Assembly (NCBI GenBank): GCA_035530275.1
Contig: DATKVC010000024.1
Coordinates: 161,131 to 225,130 of the forward strand
DNA from: CAIJMU01 sp035530275
GTDB taxonomy: Bacteria > Spirochaetota > Spirochaetia > Treponematales > Rectinemataceae
DNA length: 64,000 bases
Direction of reading: 5' to 3'
This document shows positions 52,635 through 58,555 of the stretch, piece after piece. The notes beneath the pieces were generated by a model, which did no database searches, had not been told where the DNA came from, and saw only the letters and a program-made list of their open reading frames with translations. The stretch's first letter is position 1, and each line of letters begins with the position of its first letter. The position numbers and the translations under genes were made by a program.

Positions 52635-53045
52635 TTGGAACCTGATATTCGCTGGATCCAACGGCTTTCGAATTTGCGGAGCGCGCTGAAGAACCTGGAC
52701 ATCGCCTTGGCGATCGAGAATCCCGATGTCGTGCAAAGGGCAGGTATGGTCCAGTTCTTCGAGATGTGCTTCGAACTCTCGTGGAACACGGTCAAAGACT
52801 ATCTGGAGGCGCAGGGCTTTGGCGATCTGAAATCGCCGCGAGCGAGTCTGAAAAAGGCTTTTCAGATCGGGCTCATACAGGATGGTGCGACGTGGCTCAA
52901 GGGTCTCGAGGACCGGAATCTGACTTCGCATATGTACAACGAAGAGGTCGCCCGGGAAGTCGAAACCATGATCCGGGACTTGTATGCGCCGCTGATCCAT
53001 TCGCTCGAAAGAAGCCTCGTCGAACTGAGCCATGAGGAAAGCTGA
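52635..53045 (+). CDS. HepT-like / HI0074 family protein (toxin side of a reversed pair)
   Basis: 136 residues from a TTG at 52635, seven bases after AAGGAGGG; the duplicated leader at 51360 keeps the same TTG. VQFFEMCFELSWNTVKDYLE and LEDRNLTSHMYNEEVA (R-x4-H-x-Y) mark the HI0074/HepT group. Here the HepT-like gene comes before its MNT partner, the reverse of the modules at 48899 and 51474. It overlaps that MNT gene by 14 bases. Confidence 0.84.
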   Translation: MEPDIRWIQRLSNLRSALKNLDIALAIENPDVVQRAGMVQFFEMCFELSWNTVKDYLEAQGFGDLKSPRASLKKAFQIGLIQDGATWLKGLEDRNLTSHMYNEEVAREVETMIRDLYAPLIHSLERSLVELSHEES

Positions 53046-53370
53046 ATTGGGCCTTCTCGAGACCGAGCTGGCCGAGATAGTCGCGGTTATTTCCGCAAGA
53101 AAAATGGTGGAATCGGCCGTGATTTTCGGGAGCAGGGCCAAGGGCAACTATCGCGCGGGCAGCGATGTGGACATTTGCCTCAAGGGTCGCGGCGTGCATC
53201 ATGAGGATGTGCTTGAAATAGGGTATTCGCTGAACGAAGAGAAGATGCTTCCCTATCAATTCGACGTCGTCGACTACAACACGATCGATAACGAGGCTTT
53301 GCGAGATCATATCGACAGGGTCGGGCGGGAGATATTCGGGCGTCACGTCGGGCAGAGAGAGGAAAGATGA
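53032..53370 (+). CDS. MNT-type nucleotidyltransferase antitoxin
   Basis: 112 residues. AVIFGSRAKGNYRAGSDVDI is a textbook nucleotidyltransferase motif, with the third acid in FDVVDYNT. The ATG lies inside the end of the HepT-like gene. A family B repeat remnant follows directly after the stop (53369), then a broken copy of the MNT gene found at 51474. Confidence 0.86.
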   Translation: MRKAELGLLETELAEIVAVISARKMVESAVIFGSRAKGNYRAGSDVDICLKGRGVHHEDVLEIGYSLNEEKMLPYQFDVVDYNTIDNEALRDHIDRVGREIFGRHVGQREER

Positions 53371-53448
53371 GCCGGGGATTTCGCAGATAAAAGCACGATC
53401 CGAGGGTCTACGTAACTGGGGGGATTGTCCCCAAAGAACGAGGCTGGC

Positions 53449-53672
53449 ATGCGAATAACGAAGGAAGAGCGGCATATCTTCGTGGAGAACATCGCGACTT
53501 GCGGTCCTAACGCCAAGGTCTGGCTTTTCGGGTCCCGGGTCGATGACTCGAAGCGGGGGGGGCGATATCGACCTCGCCATCTTATCCCGGACGATCGGGA
53601 GAGAAGAGCTCAGAAAGATACGCCGCGGCATTATAGAATCGGTCGCCAGTTTGAGGAATTTGAAGGATCATA
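53449..53672 (+). pseudogene. Frameshifted and deleted duplicate of the 51474-52203 MNT-HepT pair
   Basis: The leader and the first 36 or so codons closely match the gene at 51474. A run of 8 G (53555-53562), against 7 in the intact copy, shifts the frame. In the corrected frame the match continues to the KIRR segment, then jumps to the HepT-like GIIESVASLRNLKD and ends at a family A repeat. So the end of MNT and most of HepT are missing. It cannot make either full protein. Confidence 0.85.
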
Positions 53673-53673
53673 T

Positions 53674-53739
53674 CATCCTGTCCTCTTCGAATTGTTAAGA
53701 GGAATCAGACAGGATAACAGGAACGGCAGGATTAACAGG
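53674..53739. repeat. Interspersed repeat family A, copy 3
   Basis: Same layout as copy 1 (ATCCTGTC left arm, GACAGGATAACAGGA right arm and a CAGGATTAACAGG unit). It truncates the broken HepT remnant. Confidence 0.8.
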
Positions 53740-53797
53740 AGGAGAAATAAAGAGGGAGAGGGAGAAGAGATTCTACCTATTGTCCATATTCTTCTTT

Positions 53798-53870
53798 CCT
53801 GTTCATCCTGAAAATCCCGTCCTCTTCTCTTCGATTGAAGAATCAGACAGGATAACAGGAAATACAGGAT
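53798..53870. repeat. Interspersed repeat family A, copy 4
   Basis: Left arm CCTGTTCATCCTG, loop with CTCTTCTCTTCGATTG, right arm GACAGGATAACAGGA and a CAGGAT unit. The preceding text (TTCTACCTATTGTCCATATT) recurs before copies 5 to 7. Confidence 0.8.
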
Positions 53871-54010
53871 GATGGCGGGTCAGGGTCCTGGAAACCAAAG
53901 TGTAGCTTCCTACAATCCTGACGGTCAGTACATACCAAGGCCGCGAGCTTGCCCGAGTCGTGGGCCAGGTTCGGAGGCACTGGGTGGCTCGAACTATAGG
54001 AAATACAAGC

Positions 54011-54166
54011 ATGACTTATACCGCAGTCATCAAACAGGACGGATCCGACTGGATTGGCTGGATAGAAGAAATACCAGGGGTCAACTGTCAAGAATCGTCA
54101 CGGGAGACACTCGAAGAAACATTGAGAATAACCCTAAAGGAAGCACTCGTATTCAGCTGGGTATAG
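54011..54166 (+). CDS. Short HicB-like protein
   Basis: 51 residues: an N-terminal HicB-like half (TYTAVIKQDGSDWIGWIEEI, then PGVNCQESS) ending after a helix (LEETLRITLKEALVF). The frame is open 17 codons further upstream, but the match starts at the ATG at 54011. No HicA gene adjoins it. A broken copy lies at 56739. It may be a functional orphan antitoxin or a leftover of a longer HicB. Confidence 0.6.
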   Translation: MTYTAVIKQDGSDWIGWIEEIPGVNCQESSRETLEETLRITLKEALVFSWV

Positions 54167-54232
54167 ATGTCCCGTGATGTACGGTTGAACGAAAAAGAGA
54201 AGAGATTCTACCTATTCTCCATGTTCTTTTTT

Positions 54233-54311
54233 CCTGTTCATCCTGTTCATCCTGTCCTCTTCTCTTCGTTAAAGAATCAGACAGGATAACAGGAACGGCA
54301 GGATTAACAGG
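54233..54311. repeat. Interspersed repeat family A, copy 5
   Basis: Left arm with CCTGTTCATCCTG repeated, loop, and a right arm GACAGGATAACAGGA plus CAGGATTAACAGG. Confidence 0.8.
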
Positions 54312-54363
54312 AGGAGAAGTAAAGAGGGTGAGGAGATTATACCTATTGTTCATATTCTTCTTT

Positions 54364-54405
54364 CCTGTTCATCCTGAAAATCCTGTTATCCTGTCCTCTT
54401 CTCTT
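54364..54405. repeat. Interspersed repeat family A, copy 6 (left arm only)
   Basis: CCTGTTCATCCTG and ATCCTGTTATCCTGTC, then the loop sequence; the right arm is missing and a family B fragment (GAGCCGCAGACTTCGC) follows at 54417. Confidence 0.75.
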
Positions 54406-54446
54406 CGATTGAAGAATGAGCCGCAGACTTCGCTATCGATAATTTC

Positions 54447-54595
54447 CCTACAAAGTCCGTGAGCATCGATTTTGGGATGCTGATCAGTTCGTTACCATGA
54501 CGAAGACCCTGAAGTCCTTGGGGTCGCTTTTCGAGCCTTTGTAGACTCTATAGAGGTCGGATTTGCCCCCTTCCGAGGTGGTATTGAGGCAAAGG
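54447..54595 (-). pseudogene. Remnant of a MazEF-like module
   Basis: Pieces of the module at 55881-56460 are joined here. 54447-54502 matches the toxin region near 55947-56000 (CTACAAAGTCCGTGAGCATC), 54503-54555 matches the toxin start near 56140-56195, and 54556-54590 matches first antitoxin codons near 56348 and then the operator (CCGAGGTGGTA). The central toxin and most of the antitoxin are deleted. No functional reading frame remains. Confidence 0.75.
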
Positions 54596-54717
54596 GCGCT
54601 GCGAGTCTCTACGAGCAGCCTCGGGAAGATTTTATGCCGATTAGAAATAGACTATCAGCGCGAAAATTGCTTTCGCGGTGGAAACGCATTACATTCAAGT
54701 ATTGTAAGGAGGCTTCA

Positions 54718-54942
54718 ATGCGTGCTACCGCGACGATCACTTCGAAAGGCCAAATCACCCTTCCAAAAGCCGTTCGTGACCAGCTGGGTAGCAGGGTTGT
54801 GGAGTTCGTCGCCGAAGGTGGAAGAATCGAGCTCCGTCCTGTCGAGAGTGTCGCGGGAGCTTTTTCCGAATATGCCAAGGTTGGAGCAACCATGGAGGAA
54901 GCACGACAGGCCACCTGGGGCAGCGCCGATGCCGGGAACTGA
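54718..54942 (+). CDS. AbrB/SpoVT-type antitoxin (VapB-like)
   Basis: 74 residues from the ATG at 54718, which follows AAGGAGG by five bases. RATATITSKGQITLPKAVRD is the swapped-hairpin AbrB motif. The C-terminal tail (residues 40-74) would wrap the toxin. The stop overlaps the PIN toxin start by 14 bases. The promoter region lies in the remnant of the MazEF-like module. Confidence 0.88.
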   Translation: MRATATITSKGQITLPKAVRDQLGSRVVEFVAEGGRIELRPVESVAGAFSEYAKVGATMEEARQATWGSADAGN

Positions 54943-55333
54943 GCGATGGCTTCCGGACGCGAATACTATCCTGCGCTATCTCCTCGGCGACGATGCCGAT
55001 CTTTCTGCTAAGGCGACCGAATTTTGGGAAGGCGTTCGCGAAGGCAGGCGCATAGCATTTTTGCGCGAGGCTGTGCTCCTTGAATGTGTGTATGTTCTGC
55101 AGCGCTTCTATAAGGTGCCTCGAGCAGCGATCGCAGAGAGGCTGCGCGGTCTATTGGCCTATAAGGGTCTTGTGGCCGCCGAACAGGAGCTTCTCGACCA
55201 AAGTCTAGAATTGTATGGTCGGGAAAGTCTGGACTATATTGATTGTCTCCTCGCCTCGAGTGCCTTTCGAGGGGATGGACAGGTGTTCAGTTTTGACAAG
55301 AAGCTGAACAAGTTGGCGGCCGGGAATCGATGA
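54929..55333 (+). CDS. PIN-domain toxin (VapC-like)
   Basis: 134 residues from the ATG at 54929 within the end of the antitoxin gene. The PIN acids are visible in WLPDANTILRYLLGDD, the LLECVYVL glutamate, SLDYIDCLLASSAF and VFSFDKKLNKL. It is expected to be a ribonuclease. It belongs to a different PIN subgroup from the one at 10056-10472, judged by the antitoxin type. A family B repeat follows nine bases after the stop. Confidence 0.9.
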   Translation: MPGTERWLPDANTILRYLLGDDADLSAKATEFWEGVREGRRIAFLREAVLLECVYVLQRFYKVPRAAIAERLRGLLAYKGLVAAEQELLDQSLELYGRESLDYIDCLLASSAFRGDGQVFSFDKKLNKLAAGNR

Positions 55334-55341
55334 AGACATTT

Positions 55342-55375
55342 TAGCCGCAGATTGCGCAGATTTCTCCGATAAGAA
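55342..55375. repeat. Interspersed repeat family B, copy after the VapC gene
   Basis: TTAGCCGCAGATTGCGCAG then ATTTCTCCGATAAG, a diverged copy of the repeat at 52516. Confidence 0.7.
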
Positions 55376-55829
55376 AAGAAAGAAAAGCAAGAAAGCGCGA
55401 TGGTAGCTCTACGGCGATTTTCCCCAAATCTACTGAGATTCTCGCAACGAAAGGGTGCATGGGGGAGTAAACCTATGGGGGCACGGAGGGTCGGGTCGGG
55501 GACTCAGCGTATGCCATTTGCGAAGGTTTTTTGGCTTGTATTCGGGCGATCGCTTGGATATTCTGGCGTGGATAAGAAAAACGTGGGTTGGGAATTAGCT
55601 TGTAAATGTAAATTACCCAACAAAATATTTCGTCAAAGCCGGCAGCGCGTTTCGACCGCGTCGTGGGAGGCGAATGTCGATCCCTTCTGTTGCGAACGCG
55701 CCAAGAGCGCGAGGCACGGGCGCGCAAAAGCAAATGTGGAGAATCGGCCGGTAAGGCAATACGATATGAGCCGTCTTGGTGGTGGCGATTCTCCGGCACC
55801 TCGTCTCCTCGGGTTATAGAGAGAGGAAG
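55376..55829. other. Region without a recognisable gene
   Basis: Open frames exist on both strands (up to 139 codons) but none has a ribosome site, a recognisable motif or protein-like composition. The stretch is bounded by family B repeats on both sides, as are the toxin-antitoxin modules, so it may hold a fully decayed module. Confidence 0.5.
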
Positions 55830-55868
55830 AAAGGCCGCGGATTTCGCCGATTTACGCAGATTAGAAAT
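55830..55868. repeat. Interspersed repeat family B, copy before the MazF-like gene
   Basis: AAGGCCGCGGATTTCGCCG then ATTTACGCAGATTAG, a diverged copy lying 12 bases from the end of the minus-strand toxin gene. Confidence 0.7.
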
Positions 55869-55880
55869 GGACAAGCAGCT

Positions 55881-56210
55881 TTAGTATTCGACATCAAGAG
55901 CGATACGCAAGGCCGCATCGAGTCTTCGGATCTTCTCTTCCGGTAATTCCCCTACAAAGTCCGTGAGCATCGATTTCGGGATGCTGATCAGTTCGTCACA
56001 ATGGATCGAACTGTCATGCTTCAGCCCTTCCTCCGTTCCCACTTCAACTTGGGTGGAGAGGTAATTGTGCAATGAATAGATCGGAGCACAGGTGACAGTC
56101 GAGAATTTCGAATCAATGACGACTTGTCTGCTGACAACGATGAAGACTCTGAAATCCTTGGGGTCGTTCTTCGAGCCTTTGTAGACTCTATAGAGTTCGC
56201 CTCTCTTCAC
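55881..56210 (-). CDS. MazF/PemK-like toxin
   Basis: 109 residues. RGELYRVYKGSKNDPKDFRV, then FIVVSRQVVIDSKFSTVTCA and PIYS, follow the MazF/PemK fold, though without the usual GSEQ-G-RP-V form of the first loop; DELISIPKSMLTDFVGEL is the family C-terminal strand and helix. It is expected to be a ribonuclease. Its ATG overlaps the antitoxin stop by 4 bases. A deleted remnant of the same module lies at 54447-54595. Confidence 0.8.
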   Translation of the reverse strand: MKRGELYRVYKGSKNDPKDFRVFIVVSRQVVIDSKFSTVTCAPIYSLHNYLSTQVEVGTEEGLKHDSSIHCDELISIPKSMLTDFVGELPEEKIRRLDAALRIALDVEY

Positions 56211-56434
56211 ATCGGCGCCTGAAAGCCCAATGACTCCAAGGCTTCCGAATTGAGCAGTTCCGCGGAAGCATTGAGAAGTTCCAGGTCTCTACGATTCCTG
56301 AGTTCCCGGTTTGCAAGTTCGAGGTATCTCCATACGGCCTTTTCGATGAGGTCGGATCTGCCCCCTTCCGGCGCGATTTTGTCAAGTTCTGTGAGAAGGT
56401 CGGAGGAGAGGGTAATCGAGGTCTTGACTTTCAT
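56207..56434 (-). CDS. Ribbon-helix-helix antitoxin of the MazF-like toxin
   Basis: 75 residues. VKTSITLSSDLLTELDKIAP followed by a SDLIEKAVWRYLE helix is a ribbon-helix-helix DNA-binding domain; the tail should neutralise the toxin. A perfect palindrome (56445-56460) lies 10 bases before the ATG, suiting autoregulation. The toxin gene follows with a 4-base overlap. Confidence 0.86.
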   Translation of the reverse strand: MKVKTSITLSSDLLTELDKIAPEGGRSDLIEKAVWRYLELANRELRNRRDLELLNASAELLNSEALESLGFQAPM

Positions 56435-56444
56435 ACGAGAAAGA

Positions 56445-56460
56445 TACCACCGAGGTGGTA
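56445..56460. promoter_or_regulatory. Palindromic operator of the MazEF-like module
   Basis: TACCACCGAGGTGGTA, a perfect 7-base inverted repeat with a 2-base centre, 10 bases upstream of the antitoxin start. Part of it (CCGAGGTGGTA) also survives in the remnant module near 54578. Confidence 0.7.
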
Positions 56461-56570
56461 GTACGGCAATGGCTGCTGCGTATGAGCGGCCTCGAGCGCC
56501 GCTCTCTATATCCCCAGGTCGTCGCGATAGCGACTGGATAAGGGCTAAGGGTCTTAGGGGGAGAGAAGAA

Positions 56571-56598
56571 TTAGCCGCAGATTTCGCAGATTAGAAAG
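56571..56598. repeat. Interspersed repeat family B, copy 7
   Basis: TTAGCCGCAGATTTCGCAG then ATTAGAAAG, following the MazEF-like module. Confidence 0.75.
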
Positions 56599-56738
56599 CA
56601 AGGAAGGCAAGAACAATGAAGGGGGCGGGCCTTTAGGGTCTGGCCTTTTCCGTCGCTGCGACTATCGGGGAGTACCAAAAGGGTACTTTTGAAATTGTTG
56701 CGTTTCGGTGGCCATTCATTTACGCAGGAGATGCCAGC

Positions 56739-56851
56739 ATGACCCAGACCGCAGTCATTAAATAGGACTGATCCGACCGGATCGGCTGGATACGGGAAAT
56801 ACCAGGGGTCAACTGTCAAGAATCGACACGGGAGACACTTGAAGAGACGAA
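56739..56851 (+). pseudogene. Broken copy of the short HicB-like gene
   Basis: The reading starts MTQTAVIK like the gene at 54011 and then meets TAG and TGA in the next codons. The rest (RIGWIREIPGVNCQES, then RETLEET) still matches in the same frame to about 56845, where a family A-type flank begins. Two stops make it non-functional. Confidence 0.82.
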
Positions 56852-56892
56852 AAGATTATACCTATTGTCCATATTTTCCCGGTCAATCAGAA

Positions 56893-56942
56893 AATCTCGC
56901 TATCCTGTCTTCTTCTCTTCGCTTATAGAATCAGACAGGATA
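56893..56942. repeat. Interspersed repeat family A, copy 7 (diverged)
   Basis: TCTCGCTATCCTGTCTTC, loop with TTCTCTTCGCTTATAG, then AATCAGACAGGATAG. The last copy in the window; it ends 12 bases before the small membrane-protein gene. Confidence 0.65.
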
Positions 56943-56953
56943 GGCCGTTGAGG

Positions 56954-57109
56954 CTAAGGCTTTCTGCGGGGGGAGCGGCGGAGGTCGGGCTCCCTTTGGG
57001 GGCTGCGGTGCGCGTCGAGTATGTGCGAGAAGCCCCAATCGAAGCCGAGGCTTGCGGCAAGGATGGCGAGGATATAGGCCGCCCGGCCCTTTCGTTTTTT
57101 AGCGTTCAT
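56954..57109 (-). CDS. Small single-TM protein (51 aa)
   Basis: A very short gene whose ATG (57107-57109) lies within the end of the two-TM protein gene, in another frame, so translation is probably coupled. The protein has a basic start (MNAKKRKGR), one hydrophobic helix (AAYILAILAASLGFDWGFSHIL) and a basic, polar tail rich in Arg and Pro (RSPQREPDLRRSPRRKP). No family is recognised. With the adjacent holin-like and peptidase genes it could be an accessory lysis or envelope protein. Confidence 0.5.
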   Translation of the reverse strand: MNAKKRKGRAAYILAILAASLGFDWGFSHILDAHRSPQREPDLRRSPRRKP

Positions 57110-57422
57110 TGCCTAGCTCCTTGGTTGTATGCGTTTCGCCGGCCTCCTTCGCGATGTCGGCGGCCTGGCCCTTAAGGAGGGCGACAAGCTGGAAGACGTT
57201 CTGGACGGTCACGAGACCCCAGAAGAGGAGTGAAAAGCAGAGGGCGACGATGGCGGGCACCACCTTTGCCTCGATGCTCGCGCTGAGGGGCAGGAAGGTT
57301 CCCTGCACGAGGAGGAGGACGCCCAGGATAAAGCTGGTCCAGGCGGCGAGTTTGCGGTCCTGGATCTTGCCGTCGGGGCCGCGCAAGAGGCCTTGGCCTT
57401 TGGTTTCGAATCGCTGATTCAT
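57099..57422 (-). CDS. Two-TM holin-like membrane protein
   Basis: 107 residues. Two hydrophobic helices: about 26-48 (LAAWTSFILGVLLLVQGTFL) and about 54-76 (VVPAIVALCFSLLFWGLVTV), separated by a short polar turn, with a charged C-terminus. A GGGGAGG ribosome site precedes the ATG. Small size and two helices recall phage holins, but no family is recognised. It lies 11 bases after the cysteine-peptidase gene and overlaps the 51-aa gene. Confidence 0.65.
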   Translation of the reverse strand: MNQRFETKGQGLLRGPDGKIQDRKLAAWTSFILGVLLLVQGTFLPLSASIEAKVVPAIVALCFSLLFWGLVTVQNVFQLVALLKGQAADIAKEAGETHTTKELGNER

Positions 57423-57433
57423 CGTGGCCTCCC

Positions 57434-58039
57434 CTACCAGTAAATGAGGCTCAGGGGTTTTACGTTGGCCCCGTACTCCGCCTTGGAGAGGCGTTTGTTG
57501 AAGCCGTCGCCGTCGGGCCATCGGCCTCCCCAACTGTCGTTGAGGATAAACTCCTCCTTTTCCTCGTCGTAGGCGACCAGGGCGACGAAGTGGCCGGGCT
57601 TGCGCAGGCAGACTTGCAGCGGCCGGCCGTTGGCGAGGTGGGCCATCGCCTCGTAGAAGGACATTTCGCCGGCGAACTCGCAGGGCTTTCCGAACACTTC
57701 CCTTACGGCGAGGGGATACCACTGGGCCACTTCGTTGCCGGGCAGGCGTTCCGGATCGAGGCCGGGCCAGGCTGCGCGGAGGGCTGCGAAGTTGCCGGGG
57801 TCGTTGAAGAACGCGGTGAGCACGTCTTCGGGCTGGGGGCGATACAGTCCCGGGCAGCGGACCCCGACCTCGTAGCCGCGCGCGGTCAGGCAGTTGAGAG
57901 CTGCCGTGGGGCCGCAGGTTTCGAGGGGGGATATACCCCCGGACAGGCTGCAGCGAAGCATGTGCTCGAAGGAGTTGTTCTCCTGTCTGAAATAGGCCCT
58001 TTTGCGATCGTTCCAATAGGGCGTTCCTAAAATTGCCAT
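57434..58039 (-). CDS. C39/papain-like cysteine peptidase
   Basis: 201 residues, no signal peptide. The triad positions are visible: Cys42 in ETCGPTAALNCL, His150 in KPGHFVALVAYD and Asp168 in ILNDSWGGRW. This fits the C39-like (C39_2) group of cysteine peptidases. Start at 58039 with AAAGGAG six bases upstream. Because a holin-like protein is encoded next to it, an endolysin or peptidoglycan-peptidase role is possible; maturation of a secreted peptide is the main alternative. Divergent from the LuxR-type regulator. Confidence 0.75.
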   Translation of the reverse strand: MAILGTPYWNDRKRAYFRQENNSFEHMLRCSLSGGISPLETCGPTAALNCLTARGYEVGVRCPGLYRPQPEDVLTAFFNDPGNFAALRAAWPGLDPERLPGNEVAQWYPLAVREVFGKPCEFAGEMSFYEAMAHLANGRPLQVCLRKPGHFVALVAYDEEKEEFILNDSWGGRWPDGDGFNKRLSKAEYGANVKPLSLIYW

Positions 58040-58111
58040 AGAGGACTCCTTTCTTTTTTCCGAAGGTCGAGGTTGCAAGCGTCGGGGAATTGCCGGTTTC
58101 GGCAGGGCCCG

Positions 58112-58132
58112 ATCGTTCCGATAAGGAACGAT
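58112..58132. promoter_or_regulatory. Perfect palindrome overlapping the ribosome site of the LuxR-type gene
   Basis: ATCGTTCC and GGAACGAT are exact 8-base arms with a 5-base spacer (GATAA). The right arm contains the purine-rich ribosome site and touches the ATG at 58133. It could be an operator for the regulator, acting on both divergent genes, or an RNA hairpin that hides the ribosome site. Confidence 0.6.
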
Positions 58133-58528
58133 ATGAACCAACTAACTGCGAAAGAGTTCCCGTCCATCACGAAGGTCGCCTTCGCCGTCCTTTCGGTGGC
58201 GGTGCTTGGGGCCGAGGGCGAGTTTTCCCATCCCCACGCGGGCGCGGTCATGCTCGTTCTCGCGTCCGCGTGGCTCCTGGCCGACGCCCTGTCGTGTCGA
58301 CGAGGAAGAAGACGAGAGGTCTTCAATCTCGCCAAACACGGGCTCACGCCGAGGGAGATAGACTTCACCCGCCAACTGCTCGCCGGAAAGTCACAGAAGG
58401 AAATCGCGATCGACTGCAAGGTAGAGGATTCCACCGTGCGTGACGCGATGAGCCACGTCTACAAGAAACTCGGCATCGCGGGCTCGAGGCAGCTCTTCGA
58501 GATAGGGGCGACCTACGATGTCGTGTGA
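58133..58528 (+). CDS. Membrane-anchored LuxR-type transcriptional regulator
   Basis: 131 residues from the ATG at 58133. Two hydrophobic segments (about 13-28 and 37-53) precede a LuxR/GerE helix-turn-helix: GLTPREIDFTRQLLAGKSQK, then EIAIDCKVEDSTVRDAMSHV and YKKLGI. No receiver or ligand domain is present. It sits between the peptidase/holin-like genes and the DUF4469 gene, all on the other strand, so it is the likely regulator of the cassette. Confidence 0.8.
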   Translation: MNQLTAKEFPSITKVAFAVLSVAVLGAEGEFSHPHAGAVMLVLASAWLLADALSCRRGRRREVFNLAKHGLTPREIDFTRQLLAGKSQKEIAIDCKVEDSTVRDAMSHVYKKLGIAGSRQLFEIGATYDVV

Positions 58529-58555
58529 TCGCAGGATCGCCCCGGTCTCGAGCTC

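Noticed and set aside
55400..55819. Open frame of 139 codons on the plus strand in the toxin-antitoxin island
   Set aside because: No ribosome site, no motif, atypical composition; more likely decayed DNA between repeats.
49628..56942. Regularly built CAGGAT/ATCCTG repeats as a CRISPR array
   Set aside because: Copies are dispersed, of unequal length, built as inverted repeats and not separated by uniform spacers; no cas gene is present.
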